Shown here: positions 9,317 through 19,094 of the stretch, piece by piece | Layout: the number at the start of each line of letters is the position of its first letter | Numbering within the stretch: position 1 is the first letter of the stretch | NCBI RefSeq assembly: GCF_000024545.1 | Contig: NC_013947.1 | Location: 2,542,001 to 2,606,000, forward strand | Source of the DNA: Stackebrandtia nassauensis DSM 44728 | GTDB taxonomy: Bacteria > Actinomycetota > Actinomycetes > Mycobacteriales > Micromonosporaceae | Length of the DNA: 64,000 bases | Direction: 5' to 3' | Position numbers and translations under genes: made by a program | The notes under the pieces: model-generated | Databases searched by the model: none | Seen by the model: only the letters and a program-made list of their open reading frames with translations | Told to the model about the DNA's origin: nothing

Positions 9317-9536
9317 GGTGACCTCCGCAGTAATCGTCGGTGTGCGGTATGCCCTTGATCACACACCCTCTCGGAGATGATCACAAGGCCGTCGGCCAAT
9401 TTATTTGACCGTCGGTATGGTGTCGGGGCTTCACTCGGTCACGCCGGATATCGTGGGGCGCGCGGACGCGTCGGAGTCCGGTGTGGCCCGACACGGATGC
9501 GTCCACTGTCTCAAGCAACCGCGATGAAAAGGCGAA

Positions 9537-10154
9537 ATGGCGAAGTTTCTCAGCGTGTCGGCGCGGGCTGGCGTGGCCAAGGTGCTCGACCCGGTCGGCG
9601 CGTGGCTGGTTCGCCACGGCATCTCGGCGAACACGGTCACGCTGGTGGGTACCGGCGCCGTCGTCGCGGGTGCCGCGTTCCTGGTGACCCGGGGGGAGTT
9701 GCTGTGGGGACTGGTGGTCATCACCGTCTCGGTGTTCACTGATCTGCTGGACGGATCGATGGCGCGCACCCAGGGCAAGCCGAACCGCTTCGGCGCCCTG
9801 CTTGACTCCACGATGGACAGGGTCGCGGACGGGGCGATCCTCGGCTGCCTCGCCTACTGGCTGGCCGTGTCCGGGCAGCCCGTGTCCGCCACCGCCTGCG
9901 TGATCAGCCTGGTCGCCGCCCAGACCATCTCCTACGTCAAGGCGCGTGCCGAGGGGTTGGGCGCCAGCTGCGAGGTGGGTGTCGCCGAGCGAGCCGAACG
10001 GCTCATCATCCTCGGCGTGGGCACCCTGTTGTGGCTGTTCGGGGTACCCTACGCGCTGGCCATAGCACTGTGGATCCTGGCCGCGGCGACGGTGTTCACG
10101 GTCGGGCAGCGGATCTGGCACGTGCGGGGGCAGCTGAACGGGGAAGCGTCGTGA
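9537..10154 (+). CDS. pgsA: Phosphatidylinositol phosphate synthase (CDP-alcohol phosphatidyltransferase)
   Basis: 205 residues with several membrane helices. The CDP-alcohol phosphotransferase signature D-x2-DG-x2-AR-x8-G-x3-D-x3-D is complete (DLLDGSMAR ... GALLDSTMDRVAD). In actinobacteria this enzyme joins CDP-diacylglycerol and inositol-1-phosphate at the membrane to start PI and PIM synthesis. The ATG at 9537 has AAAGG at the right distance. Its stop overlaps the GTG start of the acyltransferase, and pimA follows, the classical PIM gene order. The assignment to PI-phosphate rather than phosphatidylglycerol-phosphate synthase rests on this context. Confidence 0.9.
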   Translation: MAKFLSVSARAGVAKVLDPVGAWLVRHGISANTVTLVGTGAVVAGAAFLVTRGELLWGLVVITVSVFTDLLDGSMARTQGKPNRFGALLDSTMDRVADGAILGCLAYWLAVSGQPVSATACVISLVAAQTISYVKARAEGLGASCEVGVAERAERLIILGVGTLLWLFGVPYALAIALWILAAATVFTVGQRIWHVRGQLNGEAS

Positions 10155-11053
10155 AGGACAGGCTCGTCGACGCCGGTTTCGGCCTGGCGTGGCGTGCCGT
10201 GCGGGCACTGCCCGAGTCCGCCGCCGAGCGGATCTTCCGTCGCATCGCTGACCGGGTCTGGCGATCCGACGGCGACGGGGTGCGGCGACTGCGCTCCAAC
10301 CTGCGGCGGGTGGTCGGCCCCGACACCCCCGCTGACGAACTGGAGACGCTGACGCGCGACGCGATGCGCTCCTACTGCCGCTACTGGATGGAGACGTTCC
10401 GGCTGCCGTCCTACAGCCGCTCCGACATCCTGCAACGCTTCACCCTGGACGGCTGGGAGGTCTTCGACGAGCACCGCGAGGCCGGAACCGGTGTGGTTTT
10501 GGCGATCCCGCATTCGGGTAACTGGGATCTGGCCGGAGCCTGGGTATGCGCCCGGGGCTGGCCGCTGACCACCGTCGCCGAGCGGTTGTCCGTCGACGGG
10601 GTCTACGAGAAGTTCCTCGACTTCCGGCGCGGGCTGGGCATGGAGATCCTGCCGCACACCGGCGGGGAGCGCCCGGCGCACGTCGTGCTGGCCCAGCGGG
10701 TCGCCGCCGGGCACATCGTCCCGCTGGTGGCCGACCGCGACCTGACCGAGCAGGGCGTCGAGGTGGACTTCTTCGGCGGCAAGACCCGGATGCCCGGCGG
10801 CCCCGCCTACCTGGCGTTGCGCACCGGCGCGCCACTGTACACAGTGGTGCTACGTTATGACGGTCCGAGGCACTGTTATGGCAAGATCGAAGGCCCCATC
10901 GAGTTCCCGGCCACCGGACGGCTGTCCCACCGCATCGCCGCCGGAACCCAGGCGGTCGCCGACGCCTTCGCCGCCGGTATCGCCGCCCAGCCCGCCGACT
11001 GGCACATGCTGCAACGGCTGTGGCTCGACGATCCCGCCACCCCCGGTTCGTGA
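10151..11053 (+). CDS. Phosphatidylinositol mannoside acyltransferase
   Basis: 300 residues from the GTG at 10151, which overlaps the pgsA stop by four bases (GTGA). It has the HtrB/LpxL-type acyltransferase motif H-x4-D in PHSGNWD, and the later conserved VADRDL and FFGGKTRMPGGPAYLAL blocks. In the PIM locus of mycobacteria this position is occupied by PatA, which acylates the 6-position of the PimA-added mannose. The same activity is expected here, at the inner face of the membrane. Translational coupling to pgsA and a 12-base gap to pimA indicate one operon. Confidence 0.9.
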   Translation: MKDRLVDAGFGLAWRAVRALPESAAERIFRRIADRVWRSDGDGVRRLRSNLRRVVGPDTPADELETLTRDAMRSYCRYWMETFRLPSYSRSDILQRFTLDGWEVFDEHREAGTGVVLAIPHSGNWDLAGAWVCARGWPLTTVAERLSVDGVYEKFLDFRRGLGMEILPHTGGERPAHVVLAQRVAAGHIVPLVADRDLTEQGVEVDFFGGKTRMPGGPAYLALRTGAPLYTVVLRYDGPRHCYGKIEGPIEFPATGRLSHRIAAGTQAVADAFAAGIAAQPADWHMLQRLWLDDPATPGS

Positions 11054-11065
11054 ACGGGGACGGTG

Positions 11066-12223
11066 ATGGCAATGAAGATCGGCATCGTCAGCCCCTACTC
11101 CTTCGCCCACCCCGGCGGCGTCCAGGGCCATATCCGCGACCTGGCCGAGACCCTCATCGAGACCGGGCACGAGGTCAGCGTCCTGGCGCCGGGTGACCGC
11201 GACGAGGAAGTGCCGTCCTATGTGGTGTCGGCCGGTCGTGCCATCCCGGTGAAGTACAACGGTTCGGTGGCGCGGCTGTCCTTCGGGCCGCTGGCCGCCA
11301 CCCGGGTCCGGCGTTGGTTGCGCCGCAACGACTTCGACGTCCTGCACGTCCACGAACCACTGTCGCCGAGCCTGTCGCTGCTGGCCTGCGTGCTGGCCCG
11401 CAGCCCGGTGGTGGCGACGTTCCACACCGCCATGCCCCGGTCGCGGGCGCTGGCGGCCGGACGGGGCATCGCCCAACTGGTGCTGGAGAAGATCACCGCC
11501 CGTATCGCGGTGTCGGCGCACGCCCGCCGCCTCCAGGTCGAACACCTCGGCGGCGGCGCCACCGAGATACCCAACGGCGTCAAGGTGAGCCGGTTCGCCG
11601 AGGCACCACCGCTGCCGGGCTGGCCCGGCGACGGCGGCTGCCTCGGATTCGTGGGACGCTTCGACGAACCCCGCAAGGGCTTCGCGATCCTGCTGGACGC
11701 GTTCGCCGCCCTGGTGCCCGAGCATCCCGGGCTGCGGCTGTTGGTCCTGGGACCCGGTGACACCGACAAGGCCGTCGCCGGGCTCGACCCGGAGGTACGC
11801 GGCCGGATCGACTTCCTCGGGATGGCCTCCGACGAGGTGAAGGCCCGGATGCTGCGCAGTGTGGACATCTACGTCGCGCCCAACACCGGCGGCGAGTCCT
11901 TCGGCATGATCCTCACCGAGGCGATGGCCGCCGGAACGCCCATCGTGGCCAGTGACCTCAACGCCTTCCGTCGCGTGCTCGACGACGGCGCGGCCGGAGC
12001 CCTGTTCCCGGTCGGCGACGCCGACGCGCTCGCGGAGACGATCGCGAAGCTGTTGCCCGACAACGAGCTCAAGAAATCCTATGTGGCCAAGGCGGACGAA
12101 CTGCTGCCCGACTTCGACTGGTCCAACGTGGCCGAACGCGTCCTGGAGGTGTACACCGCCGCCGTGGAGGCCACCGGCGGAACCGCCGCCCGGGAAACCC
12201 CGCCCGCGCCGGTCCCGCTGTGA
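11066..12223 (+). CDS. pimA: Phosphatidylinositol alpha-mannosyltransferase
   Basis: 385 residues from the ATG at 11066; an adjacent GTG (11063) and a later ATG (11072) are alternatives. It is a GT-B, GT4-family enzyme: N-terminal GGVQGHIRDLA acceptor-side loop, GRFDEPRKGF sugar-nucleotide region, and the C-terminal E-x7-E type motif (GESFGMILTEAMAAG). PimA transfers mannose from GDP-mannose to phosphatidylinositol on the cytosolic membrane face, the first mannosylation of PIM synthesis. It follows pgsA and the PIM acyltransferase in one operon. Confidence 0.92.
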   Translation: MAMKIGIVSPYSFAHPGGVQGHIRDLAETLIETGHEVSVLAPGDRDEEVPSYVVSAGRAIPVKYNGSVARLSFGPLAATRVRRWLRRNDFDVLHVHEPLSPSLSLLACVLARSPVVATFHTAMPRSRALAAGRGIAQLVLEKITARIAVSAHARRLQVEHLGGGATEIPNGVKVSRFAEAPPLPGWPGDGGCLGFVGRFDEPRKGFAILLDAFAALVPEHPGLRLLVLGPGDTDKAVAGLDPEVRGRIDFLGMASDEVKARMLRSVDIYVAPNTGGESFGMILTEAMAAGTPIVASDLNAFRRVLDDGAAGALFPVGDADALAETIAKLLPDNELKKSYVAKADELLPDFDWSNVAERVLEVYTAAVEATGGTAARETPPAPVPL

Positions 12224-12248
12224 CCGCCTGCGCTTAGGCTTGACCACC

Positions 12249-12731
12249 ATGTGGTGGCTGGCGGTGGTCGTCGGCGCTGTGGCCGTGGTCGCGACCTACC
12301 TGACCTGGACGGCGGCGCGCGTGGAGCGCCTGCACGCCCGCGCCGCCACCGCGTCGGCCGCGCTGGCGGGCCAGCTCGACGCCCGCGCCAAGGCCGCCCT
12401 CGCGCTGGCCGACGCCGAGGCCGAGCACCTGGGGCGGCTGGCCGAAGCGGTCCGGGTCTGCGCCCACGTGGCGCTCGAATCGCTGCCCGACGCCCGCGAG
12501 GCCGCCGAGAACGATCTCACCCAGGTGCTGCGCGACCTGCCGATCGACGCCGACAGTCCAGCTCTGGACGACCTGCACGCCGCGGGCCGTCGGGTCCAGG
12601 TCGCCAAGCAGGTTCACACCGACGTCGTCCGCGACGCACTGGCGGCGCGCACGACCCGTGCGGCCCGGCTGCTGCGGGTGTCGCGCAAACTGCCCCGCCC
12701 GCACTACTTCAACATCGACGACCCCCGCTAG
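12249..12731 (+). CDS. Hypothetical single-pass membrane protein
   Basis: 160 residues. The first 20 form one hydrophobic helix (WWLAVVVGAVAVVATYLTW). The rest is an alanine- and arginine-rich helical region likely to be a cytosolic coiled coil (about residues 28-130), ending in a conserved-looking PRPHYFNIDDPR. It begins 25 bases after pimA and is probably co-transcribed. I do not recognise a named family; the shape recalls LemA-like membrane proteins, but the match is not good enough to assign. A partner role in PIM synthesis is only suggested by position. Confidence 0.7.
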   Translation: MWWLAVVVGAVAVVATYLTWTAARVERLHARAATASAALAGQLDARAKAALALADAEAEHLGRLAEAVRVCAHVALESLPDAREAAENDLTQVLRDLPIDADSPALDDLHAAGRRVQVAKQVHTDVVRDALAARTTRAARLLRVSRKLPRPHYFNIDDPR

Positions 12732-12751
12732 CTGGCGGCTGGTCAGCCCGC

Positions 12752-14686
12752 TCACTCCTCGACGGCCAGGCCGTCGTCGATCTTGAGCGACAGGTGGTTG
12801 TCCACCGAGAAGTACGGCTGCACACGCCGCCGTTTCGGGCTCCACCAGCGCGGGAGCCGGTGCGGGCCCTTGCGCTGCGCAACGTCGTCCAGCACCTTGC
12901 CCACCGGCAGCTCCCGCTGCCCGTCGAGCAGACGTATGTCCCACAGCCGGGTGCCCTCGGCGCTGACCGTGAGCAGGTCGGTGACGTCCACGCGCACCGT
13001 GAACGTCGAGGCGTCCACCGACACCGAAGCCGGGTAGCGGGCTGCTTCGGCGTCGCGCGAGACGACCTCGGCCGTCAGCTCGCCGGACGGCCGACCCACC
13101 AGCTCGCCGGTGGCCCGCACCTCGGAGCCGTGCCACGACACCGCGTCGACCTCCGGGTAGACCGGCGAGCGCCACACGCGCAGCGCCAGCACACCGTTGC
13201 GGGAGAACGGCACCACCACCGCGGCCGGGGCCGCGCTCGGGCGGCTGTCCACCAGGACGCGGGTGTCGATCCGGTCGGCGGCCAGCTTGGCGTCGTCCAC
13301 GAACACCGTCCAGATGCCCTGACTCAGCCCCGCCAGGAACGCCGCGTCGACGATGATCTCGCCGTCGACCGCCTCGGGCAGTTCCACCGCGTTGCCCCGG
13401 CGCATGAGCTTGGCCGCCCCCTCGGGCAGCCGCAGCGCCACGCGCTCGAACGACTCCGCCCGGCACGATCCGGCGACCTGCTCGCTCACGCGAGTCCCCG
13501 CCTCGTGGGTGGGGGACAGGGCGCGGCGTTTCGCCTTGGCCAGGTCGGTGAACAGTCGCTCGTAGCGGGCCGCGACGCTGTCGGGGCGGTAGCGTTCGGC
13601 GGTGTCCAGCGCCGCCTTGGCCATCGCGCCACGGGCCTCCGGGTCCTCGATGAGCGTGGTCACCGCCGCGGCGAAGGCCGCGTCGTCGCCGACCGGGGTG
13701 AGCAGGCCGTCGGCGCCGTTGCCGATGATCTCGGCGGGCCCGTGTGGACAGTCGGTCGCCACCACCGGCAGCCCGCAGCTCATGGCCTCTACTATGGTCA
13801 GTCCGAAGGCTTCGAAATCGGACGTGACCGCCGCTATCGAGCCCTTCACGAGCTCGGCGTCCAGCGGCGTGCGCGCCCCCATGAGCATCACGCTGTCGTT
13901 GAGACCCAGCTCGGCCACCAGTTCCCGCAACTCCGCGGACTGCTTGCCGTGCCCGTAGATCCGCAGCCGCCAGTCCGGGTGCCGCCCGACGATCCGGGCG
14001 AAGGCCCGCAGCAGCACATCGAAGCGCTTCACCTGCTCCAGCCGTCCGGCCGCGATGATCAGCTTCGTGTCCCCGTCGGCGGGCGACAGCGGCGTTTGCG
14101 GCACCGAGTTGGGGATGTGGCCGACCTTCGCCGCCACCTTCGGCATGCCGCGCCGGTACTGCTCGGCGTCGGCTGCCGACACCGTCACCAACGCGTCGAG
14201 CGCCTTGTACGTCTTGTACAACCGCCGGGCCAGCCGACGACCGTGGTGGTCGAGCGACAGATGCTCCTGCCCCACCCGCACCGCCGAGGTCGGGGCGAAC
14301 TTCGCCAGATAGACGTTGAGCCCCGGACGGGTCCCCACGATCACGTCGGCGTCGCAGTCGCGCAACGCCACCGCCACCCGCGCGTCGGCGAGCCGGTGGT
14401 ACTGGGCCGCGCGCGGCTCGGTCGGCGGGAACACCTTCGACGGCCGCTGCGCCAGCGTCGCCTCCGAGACGGTCAACGGCTCCGGCTCGGCGTCGGTGCG
14501 CACGTCGACCAGCGTCCGCACTGTCAACCGCGGATCCAGCGGGAACAGCGGTTTGCTGCGGCGCCGGAACACCGACACGATCTCGACGTCGTGGCCACGG
14601 TCCAGCAGCGCCGAGGCCGTGTTGAGGGTGGTGCGAATCGTCCCGCCGAGGCTGTACAGCGAATGCACGAGGAACGTGATCTTCAC
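12752..14686 (-). CDS. GT4 glycosyltransferase with C-terminal beta-rich domain
   Basis: 644 residues from the GTG at 14686, where the Rossmann strand begins (KITFLVHSLYSLGGTIRT). Upstream in-frame starts add a basic, non-conserved 58 residues. Residues about 1-390 form a GT-B fold with AAGRLEQVKRFDVLLRAFA and the donor motif EAFGLTIVEAMSCG. Residues about 400-640 form an extra domain with repeated short beta-strand patterns. The overall plan resembles teichoic-acid or cell-wall polymer glycosyltransferases that carry a C-terminal beta domain. The product is unknown. It is divergent from pdxS and converges on the pimA operon. Confidence 0.8.
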   Translation of the reverse strand: MKITFLVHSLYSLGGTIRTTLNTASALLDRGHDVEIVSVFRRRSKPLFPLDPRLTVRTLVDVRTDAEPEPLTVSEATLAQRPSKVFPPTEPRAAQYHRLADARVAVALRDCDADVIVGTRPGLNVYLAKFAPTSAVRVGQEHLSLDHHGRRLARRLYKTYKALDALVTVSAADAEQYRRGMPKVAAKVGHIPNSVPQTPLSPADGDTKLIIAAGRLEQVKRFDVLLRAFARIVGRHPDWRLRIYGHGKQSAELRELVAELGLNDSVMLMGARTPLDAELVKGSIAAVTSDFEAFGLTIVEAMSCGLPVVATDCPHGPAEIIGNGADGLLTPVGDDAAFAAAVTTLIEDPEARGAMAKAALDTAERYRPDSVAARYERLFTDLAKAKRRALSPTHEAGTRVSEQVAGSCRAESFERVALRLPEGAAKLMRRGNAVELPEAVDGEIIVDAAFLAGLSQGIWTVFVDDAKLAADRIDTRVLVDSRPSAAPAAVVVPFSRNGVLALRVWRSPVYPEVDAVSWHGSEVRATGELVGRPSGELTAEVVSRDAEAARYPASVSVDASTFTVRVDVTDLLTVSAEGTRLWDIRLLDGQRELPVGKVLDDVAQRKGPHRLPRWWSPKRRRVQPYFSVDNHLSLKIDDGLAVEE

Positions 14687-14924
14687 GCGTCCGCACCGTC
14701 CGTCCAGTAGCGATTGTGGCTTTCCGCGGACCACTGTAACCGAACCTCTTGCGCCAGAACGCATGGAAAACGCCGCGACGGCCACACCTGGCCAAGCCCG
14801 CCACGCCGACTCCCAGGGTGACGAAGAACGCAGCTCACGGGGCCGGTGACCCGTGACCACGCGGCGTGCCCGAGTTTAGGATTGCCTAGTCGATAAACCT
14901 CGCAAGCCCTCAAGGAGTGCCGTC

Positions 14925-15833
14925 GTGTCCAGTGAACAGACTTCGCAAGCCAAGGCCACGGGCACCGCACGCGTCAAGCGCGGCATGGCCGACATGCTCA
15001 AGGGCGGCGTCATCATGGACGTCGTCACGCCCGACCAGGCCAAGATCGCCGAGGACGCCGGCGCCGTCGCCGTCATGGCGCTCGAACGCGTCCCCGCCGA
15101 CATCCGGGTGCAGGGCGGCGTGGCCCGCATGAGCGACCCCGACATGATCGACGGCATCATCTCCGCCGTCTCGATCCCGGTGATGGCCAAGGCCCGCATC
15201 GGCCACTTCGCCGAAGCCCAGGTGCTGCAGAGCCTCGGCGTCGACTACATCGACGAGTCCGAAGTGCTCACCCCCGCCGACGAGGCCAACCACATCGACA
15301 AGTGGCCCTACACGGTCCCGTTCGTGTGCGGCGCCACCAACCTGGGCGAAGCGCTGCGCCGCATCGGTGAGGGCGCGGCCATGATCCGCTCCAAGGGCGA
15401 GGCCGGTACCGGCAACGTCGTCGAGGCCACCCGGCACATGCGCCAGATCCGGGCCGACATCAAGCGACTCACCACACTCGACTCGACCGAGCTGTACGCG
15501 GCCGCCAAGGAACTGCGCGCCCCGGTCGAACTGGTCGCCGAGGTCGCCGAGGCGGGCAAGCTGCCGGTCGTGCTGTTCACCGCGGGCGGCATCGCCACCC
15601 CGGCCGACGCGGCCATGATGATGCAGCTGGGCGCCGAGGGCGTCTTCGTCGGCTCGGGCATCTTCAAGTCCGGCGACCCGGCCAAGCGCGCCGAGGCGAT
15701 CGTCAAGGCCACCGCCTTCCACGACGACCCGTCGGTGATCGCCAAGGTCAGCCGCGGCCTGGGCGAGGCGATGGTGGGACTGAACGTGGACACGCTGCCC
15801 GCCGAGCAGCAGTACGCCAAGCGTGGCTGGTGA
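14925..15833 (+). CDS. pdxS: Pyridoxal 5'-phosphate synthase, PdxS subunit
   Basis: 302 residues from a GTG with AAGGAG 8 bases upstream. The (beta/alpha)8 enzyme is recognised by [27 protein letters not shown], the Schiff-base lysine in VMAKARIGH, and [13 protein letters not shown]. PdxS makes PLP from ribose 5-phosphate, glyceraldehyde 3-phosphate and ammonia supplied by PdxT. No pdxT follows directly, which is unusual; it may be elsewhere. pdxS near pimA is the actinobacterial arrangement. A strong terminator hairpin lies 15 bases after the stop. Confidence 0.95.
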   Translation: MSSEQTSQAKATGTARVKRGMADMLKGGVIMDVVTPDQAKIAEDAGAVAVMALERVPADIRVQGGVARMSDPDMIDGIISAVSIPVMAKARIGHFAEAQVLQSLGVDYIDESEVLTPADEANHIDKWPYTVPFVCGATNLGEALRRIGEGAAMIRSKGEAGTGNVVEATRHMRQIRADIKRLTTLDSTELYAAAKELRAPVELVAEVAEAGKLPVVLFTAGGIATPADAAMMMQLGAEGVFVGSGIFKSGDPAKRAEAIVKATAFHDDPSVIAKVSRGLGEAMVGLNVDTLPAEQQYAKRGW

Positions 15834-16306
15834 ACCCCGCGTAACTTCCGAACGAGCCGCTGTTTGGCGGCTCGTTCGGCCTTCCGGCGTTCCCGGTCGC
15901 GTTGGTGGGCACGGTCGAGGCACCACTGCCGGGTCTCGGCGCGGGTCATAGCCGAGATGATGAGGATCGAGAGGACGACCGAGGGAAGGCTCTGGTAGCC
16001 GCCGCCCGAATTGACCAGTTCGAACAGGACCGTCGCCAGCCCGAGCGAACACAGGACGACGACGGTGATCCGCGCCCAGTTGTGGCCCCGGGTGAGTGCG
16101 ACCGTGGCCGTGCCGAAGACCGCCGCGCAGAGCAAGAACATCACCGCGGAGACGGCGGCGAGGGGCGACCGCTGCTCCTCGGCGGCCATGGCGTTGAGCA
16201 GCAGGGTGACCACGCTCAGCAGGCACAGCAGCCCGACCTGGACCCACAGGATGACGATGGCCACCGTGACGTTTCTGGGCCTGGCGAGTCCCGGTTTGCG
16301 TTTCAT
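15308..16306 (-). CDS. Small multi-pass membrane protein; frame runs on antisense into pdxS
   Basis: The convincing part is the first 150 or so residues from the ATG at 16306 (to about 15850): four hydrophobic helices ([66 protein letters not shown]) and a basic tail. No stop occurs until 15308, so the formal ORF of 332 residues overlaps the 3' 526 bases of pdxS in antisense, and the pdxS terminator encodes part of its tail. The distal half is probably not functional protein, or the gene has lost its stop. No family recognised; similar small actinobacterial membrane proteins are common. Confidence 0.55.
   Translation of the reverse strand: MKRKPGLARPRNVTVAIVILWVQVGLLCLLSVVTLLLNAMAAEEQRSPLAAVSAVMFLLCAAVFGTATVALTRGHNWARITVVVLCSLGLATVLFELVNSGGGYQSLPSVVLSILIISAMTRAETRQWCLDRAHQRDRERRKAERAAKQRLVRKLRGVHQPRLAYCCSAGSVSTFSPTIASPRPRLTLAITDGSSWKAVALTIASARLAGSPDLKMPEPTKTPSAPSCIIMAASAGVAMPPAVNSTTGSLPASATSATSSTGARSSLAAAYSSVESSVVSRLMSARIWRMCRVASTTLPVPASPLERIMAAPSPMRRSASPRLVAPHTNGTV
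15849..15878 (+). terminator. 12-bp hairpin terminator after pdxS
   Basis: CGAACGAGCCGC (15849-15860) and its exact complement (15867-15878) enclose a 6-base TGTTTG loop, followed by GGCCTT. It is the best candidate factor-independent terminator in this part of the window. The converging minus-strand ORF is open straight through it. Confidence 0.75.
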
Positions 16307-16604
16307 GGGTGTTCCCTTCCCGACGAGCACATTCGTGCCCCCGTGAGTGCCGGTACGGGGAGACATCTTTGGTAAAGAAGTCAAGTATTGGTGCGGTTCA
16401 ATGTATGCGGGACGGTCGCCGCCGTCCACGATGTGGCCTGTTTTGACCGTTAGCTGCCGTTGGGCCGGGTCTTCCGGCTCGGCGGACCGCGGCTGTCGGC
16501 CACCCGACTGTTCAGGGGACACCGGGTCCGGGCAAAAGGCATATGGTGAGAGTTGTCCCGGTTTTCGACGACGATGATCGATCGCTAGGAAGGGGCGAGG
16601 CGTC

Positions 16605-17564
16605 ATGTCATTGCATTCCCTGGCGGCCACGGTTATCTCCACGGCCGTCCTGTCGGCGGGGGCCACCACAGTGGTCAACAGAATGGTCGGTAACCGAAGG
16701 GGGCGAATGCGGGGTCATCCCGGTGCTCCAACGCCACCGACGCCCGGGACGGAACGCCCCGGGCAGACCGCCATGGCCACCGGTCCGTCCTGGAACGAGG
16801 GCGACCTGGACGGGCTCACCGAACCGGAGCTGGAACGTTTGGGCGGCAAGGCCTGGCGCGAGGGCGACTACGCGCTGGCCGAGCGCGAGTACCAGCTGGC
16901 CGTGGTCCGGGCCGCCACTCCCGCCGCCAAGGCCCGGGCGCTCAACAACCTCGGCACCACCTACGACAGGATGGGCCACGGCGACAAGGCGCTGGCCAGC
17001 TTCACCCGTGCCGTCGACGTGTACCGGGCCGTCGGTGAACGGCACGGCGAGGCCGAGGCACTGACCAACCTGGGGTTGGCGCTGGGAAAGCAGGGCCAGC
17101 GCGATCAGGCCACCACGCATCTGAGCGACGCGCTGCGGTTGCACCTCGACAACGGGGACCGGTTCGGGCAGGCGACGGTTCTGTCCATCATGGCTGAACT
17201 CGATCGGGCCAACGGTGACCTGGACGCGGCGCTGGCGACGCATCGCCAGGCCCTGGAGATCTACTGTGAACTGTCGCGGGCCGATGCCGAGTCCACCTGT
17301 CTCAACGACTGCGCGACCACGCTGCTGGCGATGAACCAGGTTCAGGCCGCGCTGACCGCGTACGCCAACGCCCTGGCGCTGGCGCAGCTCGTCGGGGCCG
17401 ACGGTGAACGGGCTCGCGCCCACGACGGCATCGCCAGAATCCTGTTCTCCCAAGGAGACCGCACCGGGGCCCGCACCCACTGGTCCTCGGCGTGGCGGTT
17501 GTTCCAGGACAGCGACAAGGACAGCGCCGAGGCGGTGGCGGTCCGGTTGCGGCAGTTGAACTGA
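16605..17564 (+). CDS. TPR-repeat protein
   Basis: 319 residues from an ATG preceded by AGGAAGGGG. The N-terminus is weakly hydrophobic (VISTAVLSAGATTVV) and could anchor it. Residues about 75-310 contain six or so tetratricopeptide-type helical hairpins (ALNNLGTTYDRMGHGDKALASF, ALTNLGLALGKQGQ and similar). TPR arrays mediate protein-protein contacts, and in actinobacteria this type is common in regulatory or signalling proteins. Partner unknown; neighbours give no clue. The 298 bases upstream (16307-16604) hold the divergent promoter region and nothing else I can name. Confidence 0.75.
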   Translation: MSLHSLAATVISTAVLSAGATTVVNRMVGNRRGRMRGHPGAPTPPTPGTERPGQTAMATGPSWNEGDLDGLTEPELERLGGKAWREGDYALAEREYQLAVVRAATPAAKARALNNLGTTYDRMGHGDKALASFTRAVDVYRAVGERHGEAEALTNLGLALGKQGQRDQATTHLSDALRLHLDNGDRFGQATVLSIMAELDRANGDLDAALATHRQALEIYCELSRADAESTCLNDCATTLLAMNQVQAALTAYANALALAQLVGADGERARAHDGIARILFSQGDRTGARTHWSSAWRLFQDSDKDSAEAVAVRLRQLN

Positions 17565-17584
17565 GGCGTCGAGCCAGTGACGGC

Positions 17585-18964
17585 TCAGGTCGCCAGTGAG
17601 TCCAACAGCGCCGCGACGCGTTCGACATCGGTTTCGGTGGTGCGCCAGTTGCTGAAGGCCGCCCGCAACCCCGGCACACCCTTGTAGACCGTCGGGGTCA
17701 GGAACGTCTCGCCGCTGGCCGTGATCGCCGCGTTCAATTCGTGGACGCGTTGCGGGTCACCGGCGGCGGTGAAGCACACGACGTTGAGGCGCACCGGTGC
17801 CAGCAGCCGGTACCCGGGCGAGGCGTCCAGGTGTTCGCCCAGTCGGCGGGCCAGCGCGATGTCGCGGCGGACGATGTCGGCGTGACCCGCGCGGCCGTAC
17901 GCGGCCAGCGTGAACCACACCGGCAGGGCCCGCAGCCGCCGGGAGTTCTCCGGGGTCAGGTGCACCGGGTCGGGGTTGTCGCCCAGGGGGCCGAGATAGG
18001 CGGCCGCGTTGCGGAACACCTGTGCTTGCAGGTCGCGGCGGCGCGTGAACTGGACCGCGCTGTCGTAGGGGACGTTGAGCCACTTATGCAGGTCGACGCA
18101 GATCGAGTCGGCGGCGTCCAGGCCCGCCACCCGGTGCGCGTGTTCGTCGTCCAGGGCGGCGAAGGCGCCGAACGCGGCGTCGACGTGCAGCCAGAACGGA
18201 TAGCGTCGCCGCAGATCCGCGATCGCGGTCAGGTCGTCGAAGTCGACCGTGTTGACGGTGCCCGCGTTGGCCACCACGATCGCGGGGCGGCCGGACAGGG
18301 CTTCCAGCTCGGCCGCGAGCGCGTCGACGTCGACCGCCTCCCGGTCGGCGAGCGTCGGTACCGTCCGCAAAGCCTTGCGCCCCATACCGAGTATCGCCAT
18401 CGACTTGACGATGCTCGAGTGTGGGCTTCCCGACAGCACCGGCAGTTCGCCCAGCGCCGCGAGGCCCGCTTCGGCGACGTCGACGCCGAGTTGTTCGCCC
18501 GCCCACTGGCGGCCGAGGGCGAGACCGACGAGGTTGGACATGGTCGCGCCGGATACGAAGCTCGCGCCGTGGTCGGGCGACAGACCGAACAGGTCGGCCA
18601 GCCAGCGCAGCGCCTCGGCCTCGAAGCCGACCGCGCTGGAATCGGTGGCGGTGGTCGGGTTCTGGTCGAACACGCTGGTCAGCCAGTCGCCCGCGATCGA
18701 GGCCGGGGTGGCGCCGCCGGTGACGAACCCCAGGTAGCGGGGCCCGGCGCTGCCGGAGAAGCCCGGTTGCCAGCGGTCGGCGAAGTCGCGCAGTGCCGCG
18801 TCGGTGCCGATGCCGTCCGCCGTCAGATCGCGGCCGGGCACCGTCTGGTCCGGCTTGGCCACCGGGCGGTCGGCGAGGCCCTCGGCGACGGTGGCGGCGT
18901 GGTCGTGGACCTGGCCGAGCAGGTCACGCAGCTGACGGGATTCCTCGGCGAGCCTGGGAAACAT
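17585..18964 (-). CDS. Group II PLP-dependent amino acid decarboxylase
   Basis: 459 residues from the ATG at 18964. The fold-type I decarboxylase pattern is clear: FVSGATMSNLVGLA (PLP phosphate side), HVDAAFGAF (aspartate to the pyridine nitrogen) and DLHKWLNVPYDS with the Schiff-base lysine. Enzymes of this group decarboxylate aromatic amino acids, glutamate or diaminobutyrate. No neighbour identifies the substrate. No clear ribosome binding site; a GTG further upstream is possible. It is 20 bases from the converging TPR gene. Confidence 0.85.
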   Translation of the reverse strand: MFPRLAEESRQLRDLLGQVHDHAATVAEGLADRPVAKPDQTVPGRDLTADGIGTDAALRDFADRWQPGFSGSAGPRYLGFVTGGATPASIAGDWLTSVFDQNPTTATDSSAVGFEAEALRWLADLFGLSPDHGASFVSGATMSNLVGLALGRQWAGEQLGVDVAEAGLAALGELPVLSGSPHSSIVKSMAILGMGRKALRTVPTLADREAVDVDALAAELEALSGRPAIVVANAGTVNTVDFDDLTAIADLRRRYPFWLHVDAAFGAFAALDDEHAHRVAGLDAADSICVDLHKWLNVPYDSAVQFTRRRDLQAQVFRNAAAYLGPLGDNPDPVHLTPENSRRLRALPVWFTLAAYGRAGHADIVRRDIALARRLGEHLDASPGYRLLAPVRLNVVCFTAAGDPQRVHELNAAITASGETFLTPTVYKGVPGLRAAFSNWRTTETDVERVAALLDSLAT

Positions 18965-19094
18965 GCTGCGACAATAGCGGTAGCTTTCCCGGTTCAGCCG
19001 TGACGATGAGGCAGTGGTGGTGGATCTCATCGACGCGGTGTTCGGCCGAGTAAAGTGGATTCGATTCAGCGATTACTGTAATCGGAGGGTCGGT

